A stretch of 44,829 nt of DNA, taken from positions 1 to 44,829 of the forward strand of contig DASYKU010000022.1 of NCBI GenBank assembly GCA_035995165.1, in the 5' to 3' direction. The notes beneath the pieces were generated by a model. The model saw nothing but the letters and a program-made list of their open reading frames with translations, ran no database searches and was not told where the DNA came from. Origin of the DNA: Mycobacteriales bacterium. GTDB taxonomy: Bacteria > Actinomycetota > Actinomycetes > Mycobacteriales > CADCTP01. The position numbers and the translations under genes are program-made. How positions within the stretch are numbered: position 1 is the first letter of the stretch; each line of letters starts with the position of its first letter. Positions 18,029 through 26,556 of the stretch are shown in pieces.

Positions 18029-19386
18029 GCGCGCGGACGCTCGGGGTCGCGGGGTTCGGCACGTTCCTGGCGATGATGGCGTACACGGCGCCGCTGGCGA
18101 CGTTGCCGGCGATCGCGGCCGACCTCGGGGCCGGGGTGTCGGCGTCGTCCTGGATCGTCGCCGCGATGAGCGTCGGGTTCGCGGTCGCGCTGGTGCCCAC
18201 CGGGGCGCTCGGCGACGACATCGGGCGGCGGCGGGTGTTCACCGCCGGCGCCGTGCTGCTGGCGCTGTCCTGCGTGCTGGCCGCGGTCGCGCCGGACGCC
18301 TCGGTGCTGATCGCGGCCCGGATCGTGCAGGGCCTGGGCGCGGCCGCGGTGCTGGCCTGCGGGCTGGCGCTGATCGGCGCGGCGTACCCGCCCGGTCCGG
18401 CCCGGGCCGGCGCCACCGCCTGGTGGGGCGCGATGTTCGGGGCCGGCGTCGCGGTCGGGCCGCTGCTGATGGCGCTGGTCCAGCACGGGACGAGCTGGCG
18501 GGTCACGTACGGGGTGCTGGCCCTGCTCGGGCTCGGGCTGGCCCTGGCCGGCCCGGCGCTGCTGACCGAGTCCACGCTGGGCCGGCACCGCGGCGTCGAC
18601 GCGGCCGGTGCGCTGCTGCTCGCGGCCGGCCTGGGCTGCCTGCTGACCGCGCTGACCGAGGGCCGGCAGGGGTGGGGGCGGCCGTCGGTGCTGGTCCTGC
18701 TGGTGGCCGCGGCCGCGTTCCTGGCCGCGTTCCCGGTCCACCAGCTGCGGGCCCGGGACCCGATGATCGACCTGCGGGCGTTCCGGCGGCCTCGGCTGCG
18801 GTCGGCCACGATCGGCGCGTTCGCCACCGGGATCGGGATCATCGCGATCAGCTCGTACACGCCGACGCTGCTGCAGCGCGGGCTCGGGCGGGGCGCGCTG
18901 CTCTCGGCCGTGCTGCTGCTGGCCTGGTCGGCGACGAGCTCCGCGGCGGCGCTGGCGGTGCGGGTGCTGCCCGAGCGCTGGAGCGGCACGGCCCGGCTGG
19001 GCGGCGGGCTGCTGCTGGTCGCGCTCGGGCTGGCGGCGCTGTCCGGGCTGTCGGTGACGGCCTCGCCCGGCCGGCTGGTCGCCGGGCTCGTGGTCGCCGG
19101 CATCGGCACCGGCGTGGCCACCGCGACGCTCGGCCGGGAGGCGGTCGCCAGCATGCCGCCGGACCAGGCCGGCACCGGCAGCGGCATCAACAACACCAGC
19201 CGGTACGTCGGGGCCGCGCTCGGCGTGACGATCGTGGCCGCGCTCGCCACCGGCTCCCGCCCGGCCACCGTGGTCTCCGGCTGGAACGAGGCCTGCTGGG
19301 TCTGCGCCGCGGCCACCCTCCTCGGCGCCGCCCTCGTCGTCGCCTCCGCCCGGGTGCCGGCGACCTCAGCGGTCGCACCGGCGTGA
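18025..19386 (+). CDS. MFS efflux transporter (DHA family-like)
   Basis: 453 residues with 12 or more hydrophobic helices. It has the loop 2-3 motif GALGDDIGRRRVF (motif A) and an antiporter-type helix 5 stretch (GAMFGAGVAVGPLLMALV). A central loop around RARDPMIDLRAFRRPRLR is typical of drug:H+ antiporters of the EmrB/QacA-related groups. It would export a small lipophilic compound; substrate unknown. The ATG overlaps the nmrA stop (ATGA). In context (NmrA redox protein, divergent CGNR regulator and PLP enzyme) the cluster looks like a small detoxification or metabolite-export module, an inference only. Confidence 0.9.
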   Translation: MSARTLGVAGFGTFLAMMAYTAPLATLPAIAADLGAGVSASSWIVAAMSVGFAVALVPTGALGDDIGRRRVFTAGAVLLALSCVLAAVAPDASVLIAARIVQGLGAAAVLACGLALIGAAYPPGPARAGATAWWGAMFGAGVAVGPLLMALVQHGTSWRVTYGVLALLGLGLALAGPALLTESTLGRHRGVDAAGALLLAAGLGCLLTALTEGRQGWGRPSVLVLLVAAAAFLAAFPVHQLRARDPMIDLRAFRRPRLRSATIGAFATGIGIIAISSYTPTLLQRGLGRGALLSAVLLLAWSATSSAAALAVRVLPERWSGTARLGGGLLLVALGLAALSGLSVTASPGRLVAGLVVAGIGTGVATATLGREAVASMPPDQAGTGSGINNTSRYVGAALGVTIVAALATGSRPATVVSGWNEACWVCAAATLLGAALVVASARVPATSAVAPA

Positions 19387-19465
19387 GCGGTCAGTTGCCG
19401 CCGGAGAGGGCGAAGAAGCGGTCGCCTGGTCCGCCGGCGCCGTCTGAGCCGTCGTGCGCTCTCGG

Positions 19466-19471
19466 TACGGT
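19466..19471 (+). promoter_or_regulatory. Leaderless-type -10 box of the lactone oxidase gene (TACGGT)
   Basis: TACGGT, 6 nt (GGGGTG), then ATG. Identical in hexamer and spacing to the nmrA promoter at 17129. Confidence 0.55.
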
Positions 19472-19477
19472 GGGGTG

Positions 19478-20779
19478 ATGCGCGAGCACTGGCGGAACTG
19501 GGCCGGCGACCAGACGGCCCGGCCCGCCCGGGTGCTCGCGCCCGCCGACACCGGCGCGGTGGTGACCGCGGTCAAGGAGGCCGCCCGGGACGGCCTGACC
19601 GTCCGGATGGCCGGCTCCGGGCACTCGTTCACCGCCGCCGCGGTCACCGACGGCGTGCTGCTGGACCCGACCCGGCTCACCGGCGTGGTCGCGATCGCGG
19701 GCGACCGGGTGACCGTGCGGGCCGGCACCCGGCTGCACGAGCTGTCCCTGCTGCTGGCCCAGCACGGGCTGGCGCTGGAGAACCTCGGCGACATCGACGT
19801 GCAGACCGTGGCCGGGGCGATCTCCACCGGCACCCACGGCACCGGCCTGGCGTACGGCGGGCTGGCCACCCAGGTGCTCGGGCTGGAGCTGGTCACCGGC
19901 GACGGCTCGATCGTGCAGGCCGACGGCGACCTGCTGGCGGCGGCGTCGGTCGGGCTGGGCGCCTTCGGGGTGATCACCACGGTGACGCTGCGGTGCGTGC
20001 CGGCGTTCGCGCTGCGGGCGGAGGAGTCCGCCGCCACGCTGCCGGACCTGCTCGGCCGCTGGGAGACGCTGCCGGCCGAGGCCGACCACGTCGAGTTCTA
20101 CTGGTGGCCGCACACGGCCGACTGCCAGCTCAAGCGCAACACCCGGGTGCCGCTGGCGGAGCTGGACCCGCTGCCCCGCTGGCGGGCGGTCCTGGACGAC
20201 GAGATCGTCGCGAACGCGCTGTTCGGCGCGGTCTGCCGGGCCGGCGTCCGGGTCCCGGCGCTGGTCCCGCCGGCGAACAGGCTGGCGACCCGGCTGCTGG
20301 GGGAGCGGACGTACACCGACCGGTCCCACAAGGTGTTCTCGCACCCCCGCCGGGTGCGCTTCCACGAGACCGAGTGGGCGATGCCGCGAGACCTGCTGCC
20401 GGACGTGCTGCGGGAGCTGGACACGACGATCCGCCGGCGCGGCTGGCGGATCTCCTTCCCGGTCGAGGTCCGGGTCGCGGCGGCCGACGACCGCTGGCTG
20501 TCCACCGCGTACGGGCGGGAGACCGCCTACCTGGCCGCGCACCGCTACGTCCGCGAGCCCTGGCAGGAGTACGTCGACGCGGTCGCCGCCGTCGTGCACG
20601 AGGTCGCCGGCGACACCGCCCGGCCGCACTGGGGCAAGCTGCACGAGCTGTCCGCCGGCGAGCTCGCCCCCCGCTACCCGCGCTACGCCGAGGCCCGGGC
20701 GTTACGAGCCTCCTGCGACCCGGAAGGCCGGTTCGTCAACGGCTACACGCTGCGCGTCCTCGGCCCCGTCTCGTACTGA
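19478..20779 (+). CDS. D-arabinono/L-gulono-1,4-lactone oxidase-type FAD enzyme
   Basis: 433 residues. The N-terminal FAD_binding_4 domain has AGSGHSFT (H49) and ISTGTHGTGLAYGGL, hallmarks of aldonolactone oxidases. The C-terminal ALO domain ends with the family's RPHWGKLHEL and a DPEGRFVN tail. It oxidises a sugar 1,4-lactone or an alditol, passing electrons to oxygen or a carrier. No signal peptide, so cytoplasmic. The ATG has TACGGT at leaderless spacing. Alternative: alditol oxidase; the split between lactone and alditol substrates cannot be decided by eye. Monocistronic in appearance. Confidence 0.9.
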   Translation: MREHWRNWAGDQTARPARVLAPADTGAVVTAVKEAARDGLTVRMAGSGHSFTAAAVTDGVLLDPTRLTGVVAIAGDRVTVRAGTRLHELSLLLAQHGLALENLGDIDVQTVAGAISTGTHGTGLAYGGLATQVLGLELVTGDGSIVQADGDLLAAASVGLGAFGVITTVTLRCVPAFALRAEESAATLPDLLGRWETLPAEADHVEFYWWPHTADCQLKRNTRVPLAELDPLPRWRAVLDDEIVANALFGAVCRAGVRVPALVPPANRLATRLLGERTYTDRSHKVFSHPRRVRFHETEWAMPRDLLPDVLRELDTTIRRRGWRISFPVEVRVAAADDRWLSTAYGRETAYLAAHRYVREPWQEYVDAVAAVVHEVAGDTARPHWGKLHELSAGELAPRYPRYAEARALRASCDPEGRFVNGYTLRVLGPVSY

Positions 20780-20846
20780 GACATCCGCGCGGCCGTTCCG
20801 GTCGAACGTACGGGGCAGAGTCAGCCGCATCGACGAGGAGCGAGCC

Positions 20847-21503
20847 ATGACTGCCGAGACCGATGCCCACGCCCTGTCCCACCCCCACCTCTCCCTCGAC
20901 CCGGTAGCCCCGGTAGCCCCGGCCGCGCCGGTGGCCAACCCGGCGCTGCTGGGGCTGATCACGTTCCTGCCTTCGGGCCTCACGCTCGGCCTCTGGTTCG
21001 TCGGCTACCTCGACACGGCCACGCTGCCGGGCGGGATGGTGCCGATCATGGCCCTGTCGGCCGGGCTGTTCATGCTCGTCGCGACGGTCTGGGCCGGTCG
21101 GGTCGCGGCCAACACGGTGGCCGCGATCTTCGGCGTCTTCTCTGCGTTCTGGCTGAGCTTCGCAGCCCTGGTGGCCGGGCTGACCAGCGGCTGGTGGGGG
21201 ATCACGGCAGCCGGGGTGAAGAGCGTGCAGTCGACGTACCTGCTCTCCTTCCTGCTCGTGTTCGTGCTGCTCACGGCGGCGACGCTGCGGCTGCCGATGG
21301 CCTTCACCGTCGGCTTCGTGCTGGTCGACCTGACTTTCCTGCTGGCGTTCCTGGCCGTGGCGAACACCAACGCGAGCCTGTTCACCTGGGCCGGCGTGAC
21401 CACGTTCGGCTTCTGCGCCGTCTTCGCGTACGTCCTGTACGACGGCTTCGGCCAGGACCTCGGCGCCCCCGCGATGCCGATGGGCAACGCGGTCATGCGG
21501 TAG
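20847..21503 (+). CDS. Acetate transporter family membrane protein (GPR1/FUN34/YaaH)
   Basis: 218 residues with six hydrophobic helices. The family signature near the first helix is NPALLGLITF (31-40; consensus NPAPLGL). The N-terminal 30 residues are a hydrophilic His/Ala/Pro leader, with three short VAP/AAP repeats. Members such as SatP/YaaH import acetate and succinate with protons. The ATG is well served by GAGGAG a few bases upstream. It stands between the lactone oxidase and ffh on the same strand. Substrate inferred from family only. Confidence 0.88.
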   Translation: MTAETDAHALSHPHLSLDPVAPVAPAAPVANPALLGLITFLPSGLTLGLWFVGYLDTATLPGGMVPIMALSAGLFMLVATVWAGRVAANTVAAIFGVFSAFWLSFAALVAGLTSGWWGITAAGVKSVQSTYLLSFLLVFVLLTAATLRLPMAFTVGFVLVDLTFLLAFLAVANTNASLFTWAGVTTFGFCAVFAYVLYDGFGQDLGAPAMPMGNAVMR

Positions 21504-21521
21504 GCGGTCGCCGCGGACGGC

Positions 21522-21527
21522 TAGGCT
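21522..21527 (+). promoter_or_regulatory. Leaderless-type -10 box of ffh (TAGGCT)
   Basis: TAGGCT, 6 nt (GGGTGG), GTG. No ribosome site apart from G-rich sequence. The same hexamer and spacing occur at the ABC permease (30327). Confidence 0.55.
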
Positions 21528-21533
21528 GGGTGG

Positions 21534-23027
<1,494 letters not shown>

Positions 23028-23076
23028 GCGGCACGCCGCTCCGCGGTCGCGACGACCAGCGCCAGCGGGTCGTCGC

Positions 23077-23154
23077 TCACGTGGTGGCCCGGGCGGCGGC
23101 GGCGATGAGCGCGTCGACCGCGGCCGGGTGCGAGATCAGCGACCCGTGCGCGGT
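23077..23154 (-). pseudogene. Possible remnant of an alpha/beta-hydrolase C-terminus
   Basis: After the Rrf2 stop, minus-strand bases read AHGSLISHPAAVDALIAAAARATT and a stop. A catalytic-His-like HG followed by a terminal helix is how many alpha/beta hydrolases end. Upstream of it the frame runs into the Rrf2 gene, so no body of such a protein exists. Could be chance. Confidence 0.3.
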
Positions 23155-23155
23155 G

Positions 23156-23611
23156 CTAGTGGGGTTCCCAGGCGGCGGGGTCGGCGGCGAGGGTGGTGAT
23201 GCGGTCGGGGAGCACGCCCGCCGCGACGTCGGCGAGCGTGACCGCCTCCAGCACGTCGCGCAGGTTGGCCCGGACCGCGATCCAGACGTCCTGCAGCGCC
23301 CGCGCCGCCCCGGAGTAGTCCAGGTCCTCCGGCCGTACGCCCCGGACCCAGGCCAGCGGCCCGTCCACGGCCCGGATCACGTCGGCGATGGTGATCTCGG
23401 CGGCCGGCGCGGCCAGCCAGTACCCACCGTCGGCGCCGCGCTGGCTGCGGACGATCCCGGCCTCGCGCAGGTCCCGCAGGATCGCGCCCAGGAACGGGAA
23501 CGGGATGTCCTGCGCCTGCGCGATCGCGTCACCCTTCACCGGGCGGTCGGGCGAGCAGGCGAGGTGGACCGCGGCCCGGACCGCGTAGTCCGCTTTCGCC
23601 GAAAGGTGCAC
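23156..23611 (-). CDS. Rrf2-family transcriptional regulator without cluster cysteines
   Basis: 151 residues. The N-terminal winged helix begins HLSAKADYAVRAAVHLA and has IPFPFLGAILRDLREAGIVRSQRGADGGYWLA, the Rrf2 recognition helix and wing. In the region where IscR/NsrR bind Fe-S clusters through three cysteines (about residues 90-110) the sequence is VRGVRPEDLDYSGAARAL, with no Cys. The only Cys (about 20) is in helix 1. It may therefore sense something other than a cluster, or act constitutively. GTG start with GATACT 6 nt upstream, close to the leaderless pattern. It lies 17 nt after the propeller gene on the same strand. Confidence 0.9.
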   Translation of the reverse strand: MHLSAKADYAVRAAVHLACSPDRPVKGDAIAQAQDIPFPFLGAILRDLREAGIVRSQRGADGGYWLAAPAAEITIADVIRAVDGPLAWVRGVRPEDLDYSGAARALQDVWIAVRANLRDVLEAVTLADVAAGVLPDRITTLAADPAAWEPH

Positions 23612-23628
23612 TCCCGGAGTATCCGCCC

Positions 23629-24549
23629 CTACTCGTGCAGCTCGGTACGCAGTTCGTGCGCGCCGTCCGGCCGGGTGACCTCGTAGTAGATCCGCGTCGT
23701 CCCGCCCGGCAGCGGCACGACCGAGAGGTAGCGGACCCCGCCGCCGCCGAACGGCGAGCGCACCGGCCCGGCGCCGTTGGCGTGCAGCAGGCCGTACCGG
23801 CCCGAAGGCAGCAGCGAGCCGGTGGCCAGGCCGGTCTGTTCCTCCCAGTTCTGCTCGGCGGTCGCGCGGCCGTCGTACGCGGCCTCCAGGGTGTCGCCGA
23901 AGCCGAGCACGGCGCTGACCCGCACGCCGCGGGCGTCCCACTCGCCGGCCCGTCCGGACAGGACGGTGCCCTCCCAGGTCCAGCTCACGCCGTCCGGGCT
24001 GGTCGCGTAGTCGGTGGTCATCCGGTCGGCGTCGTCCCAGCGGTGCAGCGGGTGCACCGAGGCCCACAGGTGCCAGCGCTCGCCGTCGTGCAGCAGGACC
24101 GGGTCCTTCACCCCGGCGGTGTCGCTGCCGGGCAGCACGGTCACCGCCGGCGCGGTGGTCAGTCCCTCCGGGGTGCCGGCCTCGACCAGGTCGACCCGCC
24201 AGTGCTTGGTGGCCGGGGTCGCGCAGCTGACGTACACCCGCCAGCGGCCCTCGGGCGTCCGGACCAGCGCCGGTCGCTCCAGCGACTCGGCCCCGAACCG
24301 GTCCCGCTCCAGCGTGGCGACCTCCTCGAAGTGCACGCCGTCGGCCGAGGCCGCGATCACGTTGCGGTAGCCGCGGCCCTCGCCGATCGGCCGCCGCAGC
24401 CGGTACGCCAGGTAGACCGTGTCGCCGTCCAGCACCGCGCTCGGACCGCCGGCCCAGGCACCGACTCCGTCCCCGGGCGGTCCCATGACCAGCGTCGACG
24501 CGGAGAGACGCGGCAGGGGCAAGGCGGCGCGGGTGGGTGTGGAGGTCAC
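23629..24549 (-). CDS. Five-bladed beta-propeller protein, glycoside-hydrolase-like (GH32/43/68 superfamily fold)
   Basis: 306 residues made of repeated blade motifs: AGGPSAVLDGDTVYLAYRLR, ALVRTPEGRWRVYVS, VKDPVLLHDGERWHLWAS, YATSPDGVSWTWEG and VRYLSVVPLPGGTTRIYYE. The KDPVLL and ERPALV elements with single acidic residues resemble furanosidase propellers, but I cannot assign nucleophile and acid with confidence. No signal peptide, so intracellular. The GTG chosen (MTSTPTRAALPLPRLSAS) is the first start inside the divergent gap. The in-frame ATG at residue 22 (MGPPGDG) is an alternative. Followed by the Rrf2 gene. Substrate unknown. Confidence 0.75.
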   Translation of the reverse strand: MTSTPTRAALPLPRLSASTLVMGPPGDGVGAWAGGPSAVLDGDTVYLAYRLRRPIGEGRGYRNVIAASADGVHFEEVATLERDRFGAESLERPALVRTPEGRWRVYVSCATPATKHWRVDLVEAGTPEGLTTAPAVTVLPGSDTAGVKDPVLLHDGERWHLWASVHPLHRWDDADRMTTDYATSPDGVSWTWEGTVLSGRAGEWDARGVRVSAVLGFGDTLEAAYDGRATAEQNWEEQTGLATGSLLPSGRYGLLHANGAGPVRSPFGGGGVRYLSVVPLPGGTTRIYYEVTRPDGAHELRTELHE

Positions 24550-24568
24550 CTTGCAAACCCTGCCACAA

Positions 24569-24593
24569 CTTTCCATGTAGATTGGTAGGAAAG
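24569..24593. promoter_or_regulatory. Divergent promoter/operator with CTTTCC-N13-GGAAAG
   Basis: Six-base inverted arms at 24569-24574 and 24588-24593 flank TAGATT (24578-24583), a good -10 for the sulfotransferase gene. TTGCAA at 24551 could be its -35 but is 21 nt away. A protein bound to the arms would cover the -10. The gap is the only one separating the sulfotransferase from the Rrf2/propeller pair. Confidence 0.4.
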
Positions 24594-24610
24594 CCGAAGG
24601 AGGTGGACCG

Positions 24611-25588
24611 TTGGCCCTCCCCGACTTCCTGCTGGTGGGCGCGCCGAAGGCGGGCACGACCGCGCTGCACGTGGCGCTGGCGGCCCACCCGCAGCTGTAC
24701 CTGTCCGCGGTGAAGGAGCCGAAGTTCTTCCTCACCGACGGCGCGCCCCCGGTCGGCCCGGGCGGTCCGGGTGACGCCCAGACCTTCAGCGAGTACGTCT
24801 GGCGCCGGAGCGACTACGAGGTGTTGTTCGACCGGGCGCCGGCGGGCACGCTCACCGGCGAGTCGACCACGCTCTACCTGCGTGACCCGGCCGCGCACCG
24901 GCGGATCGCCTCCGTGCTCCCGCAGGCCAAGCTGGTCGCGGTGATCCGGGACCCGGTCGACCGGGCCCACTCGAACTGGACCCACCTGCGCTCGGCCGGA
25001 CTGGAGCCGGAGGCGGACTTCCTGCGCGCCTGCGAGCTGGAGGAGTCCCGGGCGGCGCGCGGCTGGGGCCCGTTCTGGCGCTACCTGGACCTCGGCCGGT
25101 ACGGCGCGCAGCTCGAGCACCTCTACTCGGTCTTCCCGCGCGAGCAGGTCCACGTCGTGCTCTACCGCGACCTCCGGCGCGAGCCGGTGTCCACTTTGGA
25201 CGGCATCTGTGCCTTCCTGGGCGTGGACACCGGCGTGGTCACCTCGGTGCCGGCCTCGAACGTGACCGCGGCCGCGGCCGCGTCCGGGCTCGACCGCGCC
25301 GTCGGCCGGGTGCTGCCGGCGCTGGACCGGCTGCCGGCCTCGGTCCGGGCGCCGGCGACCGCGCGGATCCGCCGGTGGTTGCAGCGGGAGCAGCGGACGC
25401 GGGCGCCGCTGACGGCCGAGGAGCGGACCCGGCTGCTGCCGGTCTTCGACGAGGACGTCGCGCTGCTGGAGAAACTGACCGGACTGGACCTCACCCACTG
25501 GCGCGAGGCCCACGCCCTGGCCCGTCCCCCACTCGACATCCAAGGCCGCATCGGCACGGCCCACTCGGACATAGACCGTCCCTTGTAG
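24611..25588 (+). CDS. PAPS-dependent sulfotransferase
   Basis: 325 residues. The 5'-phosphosulfate loop reads VGAPKAGTTALH with Lys13, and the 3'-phosphate motif reads VIRDPVDRAHSNW with R113 and S121. Both are those of the heparan-sulfate/NDST-like branch of bacterial sulfotransferases. It would move sulfate from PAPS to a hydroxyl or amine of a carbohydrate or lipid; acceptor unknown. It starts with TTG, an unusual choice, made certain by AAGGAGG (24597-24603) 7 nt before and by the motif starting at residue 5. The C-terminal stop sits inside a 14-bp tandem duplication. No sulfate-activation genes are in the window. Confidence 0.9.
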   Translation: MALPDFLLVGAPKAGTTALHVALAAHPQLYLSAVKEPKFFLTDGAPPVGPGGPGDAQTFSEYVWRRSDYEVLFDRAPAGTLTGESTTLYLRDPAAHRRIASVLPQAKLVAVIRDPVDRAHSNWTHLRSAGLEPEADFLRACELEESRAARGWGPFWRYLDLGRYGAQLEHLYSVFPREQVHVVLYRDLRREPVSTLDGICAFLGVDTGVVTSVPASNVTAAAAASGLDRAVGRVLPALDRLPASVRAPATARIRRWLQREQRTRAPLTAEERTRLLPVFDEDVALLEKLTGLDLTHWREAHALARPPLDIQGRIGTAHSDIDRPL

Positions 25589-25599
25589 ACCGTCCTCTG
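25572..25599 (+). repeat. 14-bp tandem duplication across the sulfotransferase stop codon
   Basis: TAGACCGTCCCTTG is followed at once by TAGACCGTCCTCTG. The second unit's TAG is the stop codon of the sulfotransferase, so the duplication may have set the present C-terminus. Confidence 0.7.
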
Positions 25600-25653
25600 T
25601 GGACTCCCGCGCTGGGTTGGCGGGGCGGCGGGGTGGGTGGCAGGGTGGCGGGC

Positions 25654-26556
25654 GTGAGGGTCTCGGACGAGGTGGGGGAGGCGCTGTCCGCGGGGCGGGC
25701 GGTGGTGGCGCTGGAGAGCACGATCCTGGCCCACGGGCTGCCGGCCGGCCGCAACCGTACGGTCGCGGCGCGGCTGGAGGACGTGGTGCGCGCGGCCGGC
25801 GCGGTGCCGGCCACGGTCGCGGTGCTGGCCGGGGAGGCGGTGCTCGGGCTCTCCCGCCCCGAGCTGGACCACGTCTGCGATCCGGACGCCGGGCTGGTCA
25901 AGCTGTCCCGCCGCGACCTCGGCCCCGCGTACGGGCTGGGGCGGGACGGCGCGACCACGGTCGCCGCGACGGCCGCGCTGGCCGCCGCCGCCGGGATCCG
26001 GCTGTTCGCCACCGGCGGCCTCGGCGGGGTGCACCGGGGCGCGGCCGACTCGTTCGACGTCTCGGCCGACCTGGACGTGCTGGCGCAGACGCCGGTGCTG
26101 GTCGTCTGCTCCGGGGTGAAGTCGGTGCTCGACATCGGGGCCACGCTGGAGGCGCTGGAGACCCGGTCGGTGCCGGTGCTGGGGTACCGGACCGAGCGGT
26201 TCCCGGCGTTCTACCTGCGGGAGTCGGCGTACGACGCGCCGTGGACGGTGGGCTCCGTGGCCGAGGCGGCGGCGGTCGCGGCCGCGCACTTCGGGTCCGT
26301 CCCGGGGTCGGCCGGGATCGTGCTGGCCAACCCGGTGCCGGCCGCGGCCGAGATGCCGCGGGCGCTGCACGACGAGCTGCTGGCCGGCGGGCTGGCGCTG
26401 CTGACCGAGCGCGGGATCACCGGGCACGACGTGACGCCGGCGCTGCTGGAGCACTTCCACACGGCCAGCAACGGGGTCAGCCTCGACACCAACGAGGAGC
26501 TGGTCGTCGCCAACGCCGCCCTCGCCGCCGAGATCGCCGTCGCCCTCGTCTCGTGA
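25654..26556 (+). CDS. psuG: Pseudouridine-5'-phosphate glycosidase PsuG
   Basis: 300 residues. It splits pseudouridine 5'-phosphate into uracil and ribose 5-phosphate, breaking a C-C bond (Mn2+ dependent). Family marks: VVALESTILAHGLP with the catalytic-region Glu21, GLVKLSRRDLG (lysine that forms the ribose adduct region), FATGGLGGVHRGA, CSGVKSVLDIGATLE, and HTASNGVSLDTNEELVVANAALAAEIA at the end. GTG 25654 gives the usual N-terminus; GTG 25645, three codons earlier, is an alternative. The kinase gene follows with a GTGA overlap, so pseudouridine salvage is encoded as a unit. Confidence 0.95.
   Translation: MRVSDEVGEALSAGRAVVALESTILAHGLPAGRNRTVAARLEDVVRAAGAVPATVAVLAGEAVLGLSRPELDHVCDPDAGLVKLSRRDLGPAYGLGRDGATTVAATAALAAAAGIRLFATGGLGGVHRGAADSFDVSADLDVLAQTPVLVVCSGVKSVLDIGATLEALETRSVPVLGYRTERFPAFYLRESAYDAPWTVGSVAEAAAVAAAHFGSVPGSAGIVLANPVPAAAEMPRALHDELLAGGLALLTERGITGHDVTPALLEHFHTASNGVSLDTNEELVVANAALAAEIAVALVS

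Noticed and set aside
19391-19455. Minus-strand frame ending GPGDRFFALSGGN between the MFS and lactone oxidase genes
   Set aside because: Looks faintly like a protein C-terminus, but it extends only as antisense of the oxidase gene. No start, domain or ribosome site supports it.
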